Shown piece after piece: positions 16,901 to 24,139 of a stretch of 64,000 nt of DNA (the first letter of the stretch is position 1; each line of letters starts with the position of its first letter). The stretch spans positions 186,001 to 250,000 of the forward strand of contig NW_026705452.1 in NCBI RefSeq assembly GCF_029867415.1, in the 5' to 3' direction. Below the pieces are notes generated by a model. The model was not told the DNA's origin and made no database searches. It worked only from the letters and a program-made list of their open reading frames with translations. A program made the position numbers and the translations under genes. Source of the DNA: Vicia villosa (taxonomy: Eukaryota > Streptophyta > Magnoliopsida > Fabales > Fabaceae).

Positions 16901-19764
16901 TTGGCTGCACAATACCACCTGTTAAGAAATGTGATTTGGCCTAACTCAACCCTACAAAACCGGCTAGTAGGGTGAGGATTACCCCCACTTATAAGCACAT
17001 GTTTAGGCCAGATATTGTCCGATGTGGAACTCTTAACAGCACCCAATAAACTGTTTTTTGCGACTGTCTTTTGGGAGGCAGAGTAGTTAAGGTCCAGGTG
17101 TGGTTGTTGGGCAGAGCCTCATGCTCAATAGTCATAGCAGCAAGCCAGTGAGGGCATTGAAGAGCAACTTTGTAGGAGGTTGGTTCTACCTCAATAAGTA
17201 GTAGAGTGGGATGAAGTCTTGGCTGCACAATACCACATTTTCTTCTTGTGGCCTTGGGATGAGTATTATTGGGATGAAGAAAAGGTAAAAGCTCAAATTC
17301 TGAACTAGATGTTGGTTGGATATTAGATGAGGCATCAGAATCTTGCGAGTTAATTGAGGTGATGGGAGTATGGTTAGAATCTAGGGAGTGTGATGAAGAC
17401 ATGGATGGAGAATGAGTAGAACTAAATGAGGATTGTGTTAGAGAATGATGATTTGAAGATGAAGTGTGAGATGATTGTGTTGTAGAACTAAATGAGGATT
17501 GTGTTAGAGAATGATGATTTGAAGATGAAGTGTGAGATGATTGTGTTGTAGAGTTGGGAGAAGGTGGGTTGGATAATTGTATGGAGGAGGGATGAGAAGA
17601 TTGATGTAGAGATTTGGGTTGTGGAATTGGAAGATCAGTTGGACAGTTGTGGTTCAATTGAATGAGACGAGGAAGGTGAAGAAGTGACATTATGAATTAA
17701 GTTTATTACGTTATTCTCCATGTGATATAGGGCCATTCATGTGATATAAAATTATAATTGATGCAGGAATGCTAGGACTTGTTAATCTCATAAGGTCGGA
17801 AGATCCTACCCAATTATTTTTGCAAGATCGGGAGTATGTAACAATATCGCAACAAAAATCATAACATCCTACTAAAACGTAAAGTAATACTATATATCTT
17901 ATTTCTACACAATAGTTTGGTAGGCATGTCTATTAGTGGGAAAATGACCCCTTTTCATATTCTTTGGACATGTATGATTGTGTTTTAATACGTTGCTACC
18001 ATTTTTCAAATACTTTATACAGAATCAATGATGTTGCGATTTCTCACAAGTTGTTTACGATTATGCAACGATCATACTCGGTTCTACACTTCTACTTAAT
18101 ATCTGGATTATTGGGGGTTAGTGAGATCGCAGAATCGTTATATTTAAGATATAGATCGAGATCTTGACAACCTTGCTTTTACCAGTGTCAATATGGATTA
18201 GATGATTCTGCTGTATTTTGTGAATAAAAAACCAGTTTTTTCAGAGAGGCCATTTTGATCTAAATCCTTTCTAATGGATTTTACTAGTGTTTATTGTTAA
18301 TTGTCCATGTCTATTATTATGTTATTCTCCATGTGATATAGGGCTATTCATGGCTTTTCACATGTCAAAGTCATCAATAAACTGAAAGTACTCGTGCATG
18401 CTTGAAAAAAATTTAATAGAAGCTTTCTTTTAGTCCTCCCCAATTAGAAATCATTATTTGTTAATGTGAGAACTCAAATCTTTTCTTGATCCACAAATTT
18501 TTAACATGCTTTGTATATCAAGGTTGTTAATTTCTAACTTTGTTTTTATGCATAGTTTACTGATAGAGTAATCTGTTTTTTTTCTTGCTTTTGTTCCAGC
18601 CTCATTTTTTCATTGTTCCTTGTGTAGGTTCACCGGTCAGTACAAATTTTAAGAGACAAGCAAGAGTTAGCTGAGACTCAGAAAGAACTAGCCAAGCTTC
18701 AACTTGCTCAGAAGGAATCATCTTCCTCAAGCCATTCACAGTCCAATGAGGACAGATCCTCACCTGCAGATCCTAAAAAAACTGATAATGCATCTGATGC
18801 GAACAACCATCAGTTAGCTCTTGCCCTGCCTCATCAAATTGCTCCTCAGCAGCTGCCTGCAGGACCCCCGGCCCAAGCTCCACCACCAAATGTGAATCAA
18901 CCCACTCAACAACCTGCTTATTACATGCCGCCTGCTCCTGCAGCGTCTCAGCTCCCCCAGAATCAGTATATGCCTTCTGATCAACAATACCGAACCCCCC
19001 AACTACAAGACATGTCCCGGGTGGCTCCACAACCAACACCATCTCAAGTAAATCCTCCCACACCTGTGCAACAATTTTCTCAGTATCAGCAGCCGCAGCA
19101 ATGGCCTCAGCAGGGTCAACAACCCTCAATGCAACCTCAAATGAGACCCCCCTCATCAACTGTGTATCCTCCATATCAGTCAAGCCAAGTATCTAATCCA
19201 TCATCCACAGATACACAGCCAACCAGCATGCCCATGCAAATGTCATATTCAGGGGTTCCGCAACCTGGATCCAGCCGTGCTGATTCCATGCAATATGGAT
19301 ATGGTGGAACTGGTAGAACAGTTCCTCAGCAACCCCCACCCCAGCAAATCAAGAGTTCATTTCCTTCACAACCAGGTGACGTGTATGGAGCTAGCGGGAC
19401 ACACCAGACACTCCCCCCTCCTCCTGGTAATGCATATATAATGTATGATGGTGGTGAGGGTGGAAGGACACATCATCCACCATCTCAACCCTCACATTTT
19501 GCTCAATCTGGATATCCTCCAACAAGTGCTTCCCTTCAGAACCCTAATCTCATGGTTCGAAATCCTAACCAGTCACAGTTTGTGCGCAACCATCCTTACA
19601 ATGAGTTGATTGAGAAATTGGTGAACATGGGATTCAGGGGTGACCATGTGGCGAGTGTGATACAAAGGATGGAGGAAAGTGGACAAACCATAGATTTCAA
19701 TTCTGTTCTTGACAGGTTGAATGTGCATAGCTCTGTTGGCCCCCAAAGAGGATGGTCAGGGTGA
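7754..19764 (+). CDS. FLOE1: FLOE1-type protein (DUF1421 family), three exons, 526 aa
   Basis: Exons 7754-7909, 8241-8528 and 18628-19764 have GT-AG borders and lengths of 156, 288 and 1137 bases, so all junctions are in phase zero. The predicted product has an Asp/Ser-rich N-terminus, a coiled-coil region, a long Gln/Pro/Ser-rich disordered part and a C-terminal UBA-like DUF1421 segment. This is the domain order of Arabidopsis FLOE1, a prion-like protein that forms hydration-dependent condensates in embryos and restrains germination under water stress (established for Arabidopsis). No stop or frameshift is seen, so the gene looks intact despite the heavy transposon load. Assignment to FLOE1 rather than FLOE2/3 rests on the MASGSSGR start and is less certain than the family. 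Confidence 0.88.
7910..8240 (+). other. FLOE1: FLOE intron 1
   Basis: A 331-bp AT-rich intron that begins GTATTT and ends TTTGGCAG. No insertion or other feature is seen in it. Confidence 0.85.
8241..8528 (+). CDS. FLOE1: FLOE exon 2: conserved coiled-coil region
   Basis: Ninety-six codons, residues 53-148. The segment contains SVFPATAYNPPEDSLS, then a heptad-like helix (MKKYADNLMRFLEGISSRL, LELYCYNLDKSIGEMRSDL) ending LEKHLQE at GTAAGT. The coiled coil continues into exon 3. The conserved Cys-Tyr-Asn block is typical of plant DUF1421 proteins. Confidence 0.87.
9069..9284 (-). repeat. Putative 3' LTR of the old minus-strand copia
   Basis: On the minus strand a polypurine stretch (GAAGGGAAAC) at about 9285-9294 is followed by TAATAGAGTATAGAG, resembling the TAATAGAG start of the young copia LTR. 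The stretch ends near CTCTCTTTTACA at 9069. The size (about 216 bp) is close to the 194-bp LTR of its relative. No partner LTR is present because the 5' half of the element is missing. Confidence 0.45.
9285..9834 (-). pseudogene. Old copia, RNase H end (decayed)
   Basis: Minus-strand translation shows GSLHHGLLLKPAS, NVDWGSDLDDRKSTSGSCIY and NLVSWWSKKQSLL, the Ty1/copia RNase H region, followed by frameshifted remains that include CDNLSTVTLT. The upstream continuation is at 15754 onward on the other side of the hAT element. Across the junction the frame continues from AVKRIL to YLRGSLHHG with an Arg codon turned to stop. The sequence is damaged beyond function. Confidence 0.8.
10126..10319 (+). 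repeat. Copia 5' LTR
   Basis: The LTR starts TAATAGAGT and ends ACTCTATCA. The matching start would be TGATAGAGT, so the canonical TG has become TA in both LTRs. A TATA-like CATATATAG lies at 10232-10240. A CAATACAATGAGAG segment follows in the probable R/U5 part. Confidence 0.92.
10320..10332 (+). other. Degenerate tRNA-Met primer binding site
   Basis: TGTATCTAGAGC immediately after the 5' LTR resembles the copia primer site TGGTATCAGAGC but has substitutions and an extra base. Its position supports the LTR boundary. Confidence 0.6.
10355..13426 (+). CDS. Copia gag, protease and integrase ORF
   Basis: The 1023-codon ORF starts at ATG 10355, 36 bases past the LTR. Residues about 20-210 form the gag (UBN2-type) domain. 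A Gly/Arg-rich stretch precedes the zinc knuckle CQICHKPGHDASVC (about 278-291). The protease signature WWYPDSGAS is near 354. The pre-integrase motif LWHTRLGHP is near 571, then the HHCC zinc site, and integrase core pieces VVCDLWGP, VQTDGGGEF and NGLVERKHRHI (about 631-737), carrying the D, D and E. A long Ser/Pro-rich linker follows. The ORF stops just after MQTRAKRG, where the family normally reads on into reverse transcriptase, because of a frameshift near 13410-13416. Confidence 0.9.
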   Translation: MEPLFPSSQVKLSHLIYVKLDDKNFKQWKQQIDGAVRGHRLQRFFTVPVIPPPSPSDPASHSAFLKWEQQDALICTWLLSTISNALLPKLVECKHTWQVWTEVHRYFDTLLSTKARQLQSELRRLTKGSLTIEELMIRTREISESLTPIGDPVPLRNLIEIVLDSLPEDYDSIVAVVNGKDELSSLEELESSLLAHESRLEKHRKAAITESTMVNLTQATPSPAPVASDQAVTEAFPQGTSHVIANAENHAYGARGGRSGRGGGCFGRGGGRFGKSTCQICHKPGHDASVCYYRYTNSSGAGYPQQRAPFNPFLVAPRAVYPVQFAYASPRAAPPRSSAPQAFYAGTEASSSNQWWYPDSGASHHVTPEASNVSDSASVPGTEQVFIGNGQGLSINSVGSMSFPLPHKPHLSLTFRNLLHVPHITKNLMSVSKFALDNNVFFEFHPKFCVVKSQATFEVLLSGLVGADGLYKFPNPAAPQLSKSLHTCSTSYSSPATSSCNTSHCMTNSMSQCTESFNSNTTNHLSHCNESFNNNTTSSFFSPSLNSATTSTVLSSPHSNNSASIATNKYVLWHTRLGHPNHHALTEVFKLCKLSIPPKPPAELCHACCIGKSHRLPSSLSATVYSHPFKLVVCDLWGPAPMQSSSGYTYFLTCVDAFSRFVWVFPLKLKSDTMVQFLQFKKMVELQFNCPIKCVQTDGGGEFRPLTKHLTDLGIVHRFTCPHTHHQNGLVERKHRHIVETGLTHLALSTLPLKFWDHAFVTAAYLINRIPTPTLDNVSPYFKLLHKPPDYSTLKVFGCACYPFLRPYNTHKLAYRSQQCIFLGYSTSHKGYKCLASDGHIYISKDVVFHEANFSYSTLFPSPSKSASSFSLSPSFQSVPPVSFSSAASPSHLPSSSSNSSPPQPGSPSVTPRSPSSDSAVHSDHSFSSSQLSLSSNQQPVPQPLTAIPTATSPSSSPALILSDPAEASTLSPSSSPNSSPSVGPNPNHSPSSSHSSANTSLPFIHPQNIHPMQTRAKRGITS
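13416..15023 (+). CDS. Copia reverse transcriptase and RNase H ORF, frame-shifted from gag
   Basis: This frame continues the polyprotein from PRLHPTLLLAHIEPTS. It carries WFQAMKEEYQAL, a fingers/palm region (VAKGFHQK, NNAFLND, QPPGF, YGLKLAPRAW), the catalytic YVDDIIITG, LDYFLGIQV, and RNase H (CDADWASDADDRRSTSG, NAVSWWSKKQ, SSAEAEYR, DNLSTVTLTHNP). It ends with HVPAQDQWADILTMPL and a short tail encoded by the polypurine tract. Its stop codon TAA (15021-15023) is the first three bases of a partial LTR copy. Asn replaces the usual Asp in the VNNAFLN motif, where VDVNNAFL is common, which may weaken the enzyme. Confidence 0.9.
   Translation, partial: SLPRLHPTLLLAHIEPTSVEQALAAPNWFQAMKEEYQALLRNQTWTLVKAPIGRKPIGCKWVFRTKDNPDGSINRYKPRLVAKGFHQKADSDFQETFSPVIKPVTVRIVLSIAVTNKWNLQQIGVNNAFLNDILEEEIFMQQPPGFEAADRTLVCKLNKAIYGLKLAPRAWFDKLKSALVQLGFQASRCDPSLFLLHQGKLQIMILVYVDDIIITGSSAQFIASLIKHLNDKFSLKQLGQLDYFLGIQVTHLSNGSLLSQTKYISDLLSKLNMLNANGMPTPMVSSSKLSKVGSAVDDPTQFRSVVGALQYATLTRPEISFSVNKVCQFLSNPLEDHWKAVKRILRYLSGTLHHGLLIQPASLQQPMQLLGFCDADWASDADDRRSTSGASIYLGPNAVSWWSKKQQLVARSSAEAEYRNMAQLAAELIWIQSLLKELHCSSQVPRILCDNLSTVTLTHNPILHNRTKHMELDIFFLREKVLSNSLSVAHVPAQDQWADILTMPLSAAKFVPLRSKLRVLDKTSLTSPPAASKGD
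14970..15161 (+). repeat. 96-bp tandem duplication at the polypurine tract / 3' LTR junction
   Basis: A unit made of 51 bp of pol end (GTGTTGGACAAGACTAG ... AAGGGGGAC) plus the first 45 bp of the LTR occurs twice (14970-15065 and 15066-15161), with one A/G mismatch. The result is two polypurine tracts and an extra partial LTR start. Confidence 0.92.
15117..15310 (+). repeat. Copia 3' LTR
   Basis: Identical to the 5' LTR except for A to C in CACTGACTCAG. It is preceded by the second polypurine tract AAGGGGGAC (15108-15116) and followed by CTATC. Confidence 0.93.
16172..16245. repeat. Approximately 35-bp tandem duplication
   Basis: TTCACAATAGTGTTAGTTTG and the following GAGTAATTAATGTGA occur twice in direct tandem within the decayed reverse transcriptase region. 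Confidence 0.8.
16590..16720. mobile_element. TRIM-like solo LTR, copy 1
   Basis: A 131-bp unit starts TGTTAAGAAATGTG and ends GAACTCTTAACA. It has inverted TGTTAAG/CTTAACA ends and is flanked by the 5-bp duplication GCACC (16585-16589 and 16721-16725). The body (GGCCTAACTCAACCC, AAACCGGCTAGTAGGGTGAG) is typical of short plant TRIM LTRs. It interrupts the old copia reverse transcriptase frame. This copy has an internal 12-bp duplication that copy 2 lacks. Confidence 0.75.
16920..17038. mobile_element. TRIM-like solo LTR, copy 2 (from local duplication)
   Basis: A 119-bp copy of the 16590-16720 unit without the 12-bp internal repeat. Its left flank (CCACC) does not match its right flank (GCACC), so it did not insert independently. 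It arose with the neighbouring copia sequence in the tandem duplication. Confidence 0.75.
17417..17548 (-). repeat. 66-bp in-frame tandem duplication
   Basis: A 66-bp unit occurs twice, producing two copies of a 22-residue Ser/His-rich block (STTQSSHTSSSNHHSLTQSS plus two residues) in the copia linker. Confidence 0.85.
17704..18352 (+). repeat. Separated direct repeat in FLOE intron 2
   Basis: GTTATTCTCCATGTGATATA and the following GGG[C/T]... sequence occur at 17710-17741 and 18321-18352, with similar sequence just upstream (TATTAC / TATTAT), about 611 bp apart. The intervening 570 bp is AT-rich host-like sequence containing several GATCG words and no ORF. The right end of the old copia lies next to the first copy. 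Confidence 0.75.
18628..19764 (+). CDS. FLOE1: FLOE exon 3: coiled-coil end, QPS-rich region and DUF1421
   Basis: The exon starts after TGTGTAG at 18628, in phase with exon 2, and encodes 378 residues. It opens with VHRSVQILRDKQELAETQ, the end of the coiled coil, followed by a Ser/His stretch and LALALPHQIAPQQ. About 230 residues are dominated by Gln, Pro and Ser, the prion-like QPS region. The last 60 residues hold the conserved UBA-like block YNELIEKLVNMGFRGDHVAS, IQRMEESGQTIDFNSVLDRL and end GPQRGWSG before TGA. The DUF1421 block is about as conserved as expected for a functional gene. Confidence 0.9.
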   Translation, partial: VHRSVQILRDKQELAETQKELAKLQLAQKESSSSSHSQSNEDRSSPADPKKTDNASDANNHQLALALPHQIAPQQLPAGPPAQAPPPNVNQPTQQPAYYMPPAPAASQLPQNQYMPSDQQYRTPQLQDMSRVAPQPTPSQVNPPTPVQQFSQYQQPQQWPQQGQQPSMQPQMRPPSSTVYPPYQSSQVSNPSSTDTQPTSMPMQMSYSGVPQPGSSRADSMQYGYGGTGRTVPQQPPPQQIKSSFPSQPGDVYGASGTHQTLPPPPGNAYIMYDGGEGGRTHHPPSQPSHFAQSGYPPTSASLQNPNLMVRNPNQSQFVRNHPYNELIEKLVNMGFRGDHVASVIQRMEESGQTIDFNSVLDRLNVHSSVGPQRGWSG

Positions 19765-19975
19765 ACAACAACTTAACTTGTTGTCCGGGGAACGTCCTTG
19801 ACTGTTAAAACTCAATTGCGTGTTTTATTATGCATGGAATAAAAGTTTTATGTAGTGGATACCGCTGATCATCGTATGTAAAAATGTCTCAGATGTCTAG
19901 TACTTTTCCAGATTATATCCTTTTACTTGTTCATTTCTATTATTTATTTATTTTTATTTCTATTTTAAACAGGCA
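19765..19975 (+). other. FLOE1: FLOE 3' untranslated region
   Basis: A plant-type AATAAA signal lies at 19838-19843, 74 bases after the stop. T-rich and GT-rich sequence follows (GTATGTAAAAATG). The exact cleavage site cannot be read from sequence alone. Confidence 0.6.
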
Positions 19976-20499
19976 TATGGAAATTATTATAATTATTACT
20001 CCCTCCTTTTGTTAAAGTGTCATTTTTATGAAGAAAATTTGTTTATTTTAAACGGTTGTTTTCCAAGTTTAAAGTAGTATTAATTGTGATAAGTAGTATT
20101 AATTGTGATTTTGCCAAAATTTCACTGAATTATTTATTACAAAGAAAAAAAAGTTAAAAGAATTAATAAAAAGTGCAAATTTGATGTGAATTTGATTTTT
20201 TATTCAAATATTTGTTTGTGTTGCTTTAATGTATGATTAGACAAGCACGGTTTATTATAAATTTATGGTTAATTTATTATAAAACATTAATATATAATAA
20301 ATATTATTAATTAAATAAATATTAAAACGAAAAAGTATAATAATAGAAAGATATTTTTTATCAAATGACTATGTTAAAAATAATTAAACGAAATAATAAT
20401 AATTAGTTATGATTTTGTTTTGAAGAAAAAAAAATTTAAATAACTTTTTTAAAAAAATTACAAAAAAAACCACTTTTTTAGAAAAATTATTTGGGTAAT
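19976..20499. other. AT-rich intergenic DNA
   Basis: Very AT-rich sequence with a small duplicated AAGTAGTATTAATTGTGAT (about 20070-20110). No ORF or element end can be supported. Its last part (A/T runs around 20440-20490) may already be the end of the neighbouring MULE-like region. Confidence 0.5.
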
Positions 20500-21200
20500 T
20501 AGGTTTGGGAGGAGCCCTACACATAGGCGCCACCCCATGGTGCATAGGTTATTTTTTTTTTTGTGTTTGCGCCACCCCATGTGGCGCCTTAGTGCAACCC
20601 AAATTAAGGTCTGCATGGTGGTGGTGCCTATGTACATATTTTGTATATAAAAGCCATATGAGGTGACTCCTATATGATAGGGTATTTTCTATAAATATAC
20701 TTCTAATCCCCTTCATTTTGCACACCTTTTTCCCTCCGTTTTCTCACATTCCCTTCGATTTTTCTCGTCATGGCGAATTTGCTGATTTATAAGAGAGAGA
20801 TGGTCATGTGTTTTACTCAGTTGTGAAACCTCCGATTAAAATGAAATCTTGAAACATTCATTCCATGGAACATCTGAAGAGGTCGTTGTTGCGTTGGTTA
20901 GACGGGGAGTACGAACCTAGTGAAAGCATCAGACGAATCCAGAGGCAGATAACGAGGACGTCAATTATCACGGGAAAACCGAACATTGGAGGGTTGAAGT
21001 AAAGAACGACGTTGATATCATAACCATGATGCATGACACAGATGACATCATCTTGATGGTTGTGATATCGTGAAATTATGGTTGTTTTAATGTTGTTAAT
21101 TTCTGTCAGTGTTTGTTGTTATGTGTGGTTGTTGTTTATGCTATGTTTGTGTTCTTGTTGTTTAATCTTTGTTTGTGTCTGGTCATTTGTAACACCAATA
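20500..21200. mobile_element. Left arm of a decayed MULE-like element
   Basis: The arm begins with a GC-rich block in which GCGCCACCCCATG occurs twice (about 20527 and 20569) and ends in GTGGCGCC, making a long imperfect palindrome. A degenerate ORF and a low-complexity TGTT-rich stretch (21085-21180) follow. It ends at the CAATA duplication of the SIRE insertion. After the SIRE, 39720 onward encodes a MULE transposase, so I infer one element split in two. Terminal inverted repeats were not defined. Confidence 0.5.
20770..21073 (+). pseudogene. Degenerate ORF in the MULE left arm, unidentified
   Basis: Starting at ATG 20770, pieces in different frames read MANLLIYKRE, YSVVKPPIKMKS, SMEHLKRSLLRWLDGEYEPS and WRVEVKNDVDIITMMHDTDD, ending at a TGA at 21071. 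At least one stop and frame changes break it. It would be convergent with the transposase on the other side of the SIRE. The family is not recognised. Confidence 0.4.
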
Positions 21201-22343
21201 TGAAGAATAGAAAAACACTTAGAAAGGGGGGGTTTGAATAAGTGTAGCTTTAAAATTTGTAAGATAAAAACAATTTGCACAATGATTTTTATCCTGGTTC
21301 ATTGTTAACTAAACTACTCCAGTCCACCCCCTTGGAGTGATTTACCTCACCTGAGGATTTAATCCACTAATCACACTAAATTACAATGGTTTTCCACTTA
21401 GACAACTTCTAAGTCTTCTAGAGTATACTGATCACAACCTGATCACTCTAGGAACAATCTGCTTAGATACCCTCTAAGACTTTCTAGAGTATACTGATCA
21501 ACAACCTGATCACTCTAGTTCTTACAACTTAATGTAAACAAATTCTAAGAGTTACAATGCTTCTTATAAAGCTATTATCACAACTGTGATTTCTCTTAAG
21601 TTTAAGCTTAAATCTCACTAAGATATTACAACAGCAATGTAGTGAGTTTGATGATGAAGTTTGAGAGCTTTTGGATTGAACAACGTTTCAGCGTTTTTGC
21701 ATAAAGTCTTGTATTTAGCATTCGTAACTTAGCTTCTCATCAGAACTTCATATTTATAGGCGTTTGAGAAGATGACCGTTGGGAGCATTTAATGCTTTGC
21801 GTATTCCGTACAACATTGCATTTAATGTTTCACTCTTTTGTCAACTACCTCGAGCCTTGTTTTCGCTGTGTCTACTGACGTTGCATTTAATAGCTTCTAA
21901 CGTTCCTTTTGTCAGTCAGCGTAGCCTGCCAGCTAGTACTTGCTTTTGATCTGATGTTTGTGTGAACAACGTTTGAATATCATCAGAGTCAAACAGCTTG
22001 GTGCAGAGCATCTTCTTGTCTTCTGACCTTGAAGTGCTTCTGAGCGTGATACCATGAGAACTTCAGTGCTTCTGCTTCTGATCTCAAGTTCTTCTGATGC
22101 TTCCATAGACCCATGTTCTGATTCTGCTTGACCATCTTCTGATGTATTGCCAGACCATGTTCTGATGATGCATGCTGAACCTTCTGAGTCAGTGCTTCTT
22201 ACGCTGATTTTGTGCATACTCTTTATATAATTCCTGAAATGGAAATTGCATAGTATTAGAGTACCACATTATCTCATACAAAATTCATATGCTTGTTATC
22301 ATCAAAACTAAGAATATTGATCAGAACAAATCTTGTTCTAACA
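21201..22343 (-). repeat. SIRE 3' LTR
   Basis: The LTR is the 3' one because the element runs on the minus strand. Its interior contains a TTCTGA-rich block (about 21940-22200, TCAGAA in the sense direction) and two near-repeats of TAGAGTATACTGATCA with AACCTGATCACTCTAG (about 21420-21520). Confidence 0.92.
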
Positions 22344-22356
22344 ATCTCCCCCTTTT
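22344..22356 (-). other. SIRE polypurine tract
   Basis: The minus strand reads AAAAAGGGGGAGAT directly before the 3' LTR, the priming site for plus-strand DNA synthesis. Confidence 0.85.
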
Positions 22357-23446
22357 TGATGATGACAAAAACATATATAAATGATATGAATTTGCGATCA
22401 GAATATCAGACGGCTAAAGACAATTACACAGCTATAGCATAAGCATATAAACATAGTGTGTAAATATGTCCCCCCCTGAGATTAACAATCCCCCCTTGAG
22501 ATAAATAATCTCCCCCTGAAATAAATACTGGAAGAAATTTATAAATAAAGGACTTCCCTGAGTATTTTCCATTTCAGTTGAGACGATCACATATGCTTAG
22601 ATCTTCAGAACATTCGCAGCTTCTGATTCTTGCTTCTATAGGACAGCATCAGAACTTGAATTTCTTCGATCTTCAGAACATTCAGCTTCTGATTTTTGCT
22701 TCCATTGGACAGCTTCAGAGCTTGAATTTCTTCTTGAATCATTGCATGCTAGATTGTATCAGAACATTGTTGAATGAACCAGAGCATCATCAGAGCATCT
22801 CTACATCCTAAAATGTTACAGAACAAGCTAATCGACAAAAGTCAGCATGAATGAATCAGAACATAAAATATGTATCAGAACATATAATATGTATCAGAAC
22901 ATATAATATGTATCAGAGCAAACAACAGTAATGTTTCAGAGCATATTTTATAACTAAAAACATGCATCAGAACATATAAGGAATAAGAATTTGTTAGAGC
23001 ATATTCTATCATCAGAATATCAGAACATTCTTCCTTCTTGCTTCTGATCTTAAAGCTTTACAGCACTCAGCTTGCTTCAAATTCCATGAGCTTGATTCCA
23101 TACAGAATTGCTTTTCCCCATGTCTTTGCTTCTCATGTTGAGCTTTAAAGAGGATCTTCAATTCCTGCAAAACACTCAAAGACATAGAACTTGCTAGTTC
23201 TGTTAGAAATGTGGAGCCTTTCTCCCAGTAACTGATAAAATAAATCAGATCATTTATCACATCTTTCTCCCCCTTTTTGTCATAACATCAAAAACATAAA
23301 AGATTCAGATGAAAAACAAGACAAACAATATGAGAGAAGAAAAGATAAATTTCATTGATTGCCAAAGAGAGAAATTATCAGAAGTACAAGAGGGATGCTA
23401 AGAAAAACAGATGCAGCAAACAAAGAAAACAACTAAGACTCAAAGA
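22357..23446 (-). other. SIRE 3' non-coding region with TCAGAA-type repeats
   Basis: No ORF can be supported. The interval is filled with irregular repeats of CAGAACAT, TCAGAGCA and CTTCTGATT words, including a local array TATCAGAACATATAATATG (about 22870-22925) and several CTCCCCCT words (22470-22515), which resemble extra polypurine tracts on the minus strand. The same layout recurs in the second SIRE copy (60083-61070). Confidence 0.7.
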
Positions 23447-24139
23447 CTAAGATGACCCTATCTTGGACATGATCTTGGCCAGCATGTCATGAATCCCATT
23501 GTTGCTCTCAGTTTGCCTCTCCATGAAGGTGCGTAAATCAGCATTGATCGTTTGTTGCTCATCCATGCGAGAAGATAGCTCAGCCTGGTTCTTCTGAATA
23601 ACTTCCAGAGTCCTTGCGAGACGAGAAGGTTCATCAGAAGAAGCTTCGCAACTTCTGTCCAGAGGGATAGCATTCTGAACCGCAGCTTCTATAGTCAGAT
23701 CATCACCTTGATTTTCCTCAACAGGAATACTTTCAGCAGGATGATCTTCAGCATCTGCTTCTTCCATAGAAGCATCTCCATATTCTGCAGCAGGCACCTC
23801 AGAATCTCCATTCTCAAGAGCCTGAAGAATGGCAGCCAGATTCCTTGGGGCAGAAGGACCTTCAACTTCTGGTGGGTCAACAACTTCTGGAATGACCAAG
23901 CTGGGGTCTTTCTTAGAAGGATTCTCCCTCAGAAAGTCAAACAGAGATTTGAAGTCTCCAATCAGAACTGGATACTGAGGTCTCCAGACCACAATCTCTC
24001 TGCAAGGGTTAGCTTCCATTGCTGCAGCAATTCTTGCTTCCTCAAGTTCGTCGGTGAACAACTTCTCTTCAAGAGCTCTCCTGTTTCTGATGGGGGTGAT
24101 AGTAGACACCATTATCAACCTCCAGAAGATAACCAGCAT
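23447..24139 (-). pseudogene. SIRE env-like ORF, C-terminal part (out of frame)
   Basis: The reading frame continues the env-like ORF after a break near 24140-24212. It contains RALEEKLFTDELEEARIAAA, VVWRPQYPVLIGDFKSLFDF, an acidic stretch (SMEEADAEDHPAESIP) and a C-terminal coiled coil (RTLEVIQKNQAELSSRMDEQ, NNGIHDMLAKIMSKIGSS). SIRE env-like ORFs typically end in a coiled coil (family knowledge). A homologous copy is at 61075-61545. Confidence 0.75.

Larger units (their letters stand above)
16587..17236. repeat. Tandem duplication of solo LTR plus copia coding sequence
   Basis: Two direct units, each made of ACC, the TRIM-like LTR and about 197 bp of copia sequence ending CACAATACC, lie head to tail with their boundary near 16917. 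The copia parts are nearly identical. Confidence 0.85.
15754..17690 (-). pseudogene. Old copia, reverse transcriptase and linker part (decayed)
   Basis: On the minus strand, reading from 17690 down: a Ser/His-rich linker (NPPSPNSTTQSS), FLHPNNTHPKATRRKCG, PRLHPTLLLIEVEPTS, HWLAAMTIEHEAL, then KWVYRVKQNPNGTLNKYKAK. Reverse transcriptase remains include the complement of YVDD near 16160, and then GLPTPMISSLKFS, ALQYATITRPEISFAVN and QFLSQPLEG down to 15800. Stops and frameshifts are frequent. No gag or integrase is found beyond 17690, so the 5' half is missing. It carries several tandem duplications and a solo LTR. The family is close to the young copia at 10126-15310. Confidence 0.82.
8529..18627 (+). 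other. FLOE1: FLOE intron 2, expanded to 10.1 kb by nested transposons
   Basis: The intron starts GTAAGT and ends in a T-rich tract and TGTGTAG. It holds, from outside in, an old minus-strand copia fragment, a hAT element and a full-length copia element, the last in the same orientation as FLOE. Host intron sequence remains at about 8529-9068 and 17700-18627. The first of these has a low-complexity block (8735-8920) of repeated AAATTGATC-type words and no other recognisable feature. Splicing across 10 kb is needed to make FLOE mRNA. Confidence 0.85.

Noticed and set aside
16590..17038. A complete two-LTR TRIM element
   Set aside because: The sequence between the two LTR copies is old copia coding sequence, repeated again after copy 2, and only copy 1 has a target duplication.
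18773..19183. A minus-strand ORF opposite FLOE exon 3
   Set aside because: It is the antisense shadow of the Gln/Pro-rich coding exon.
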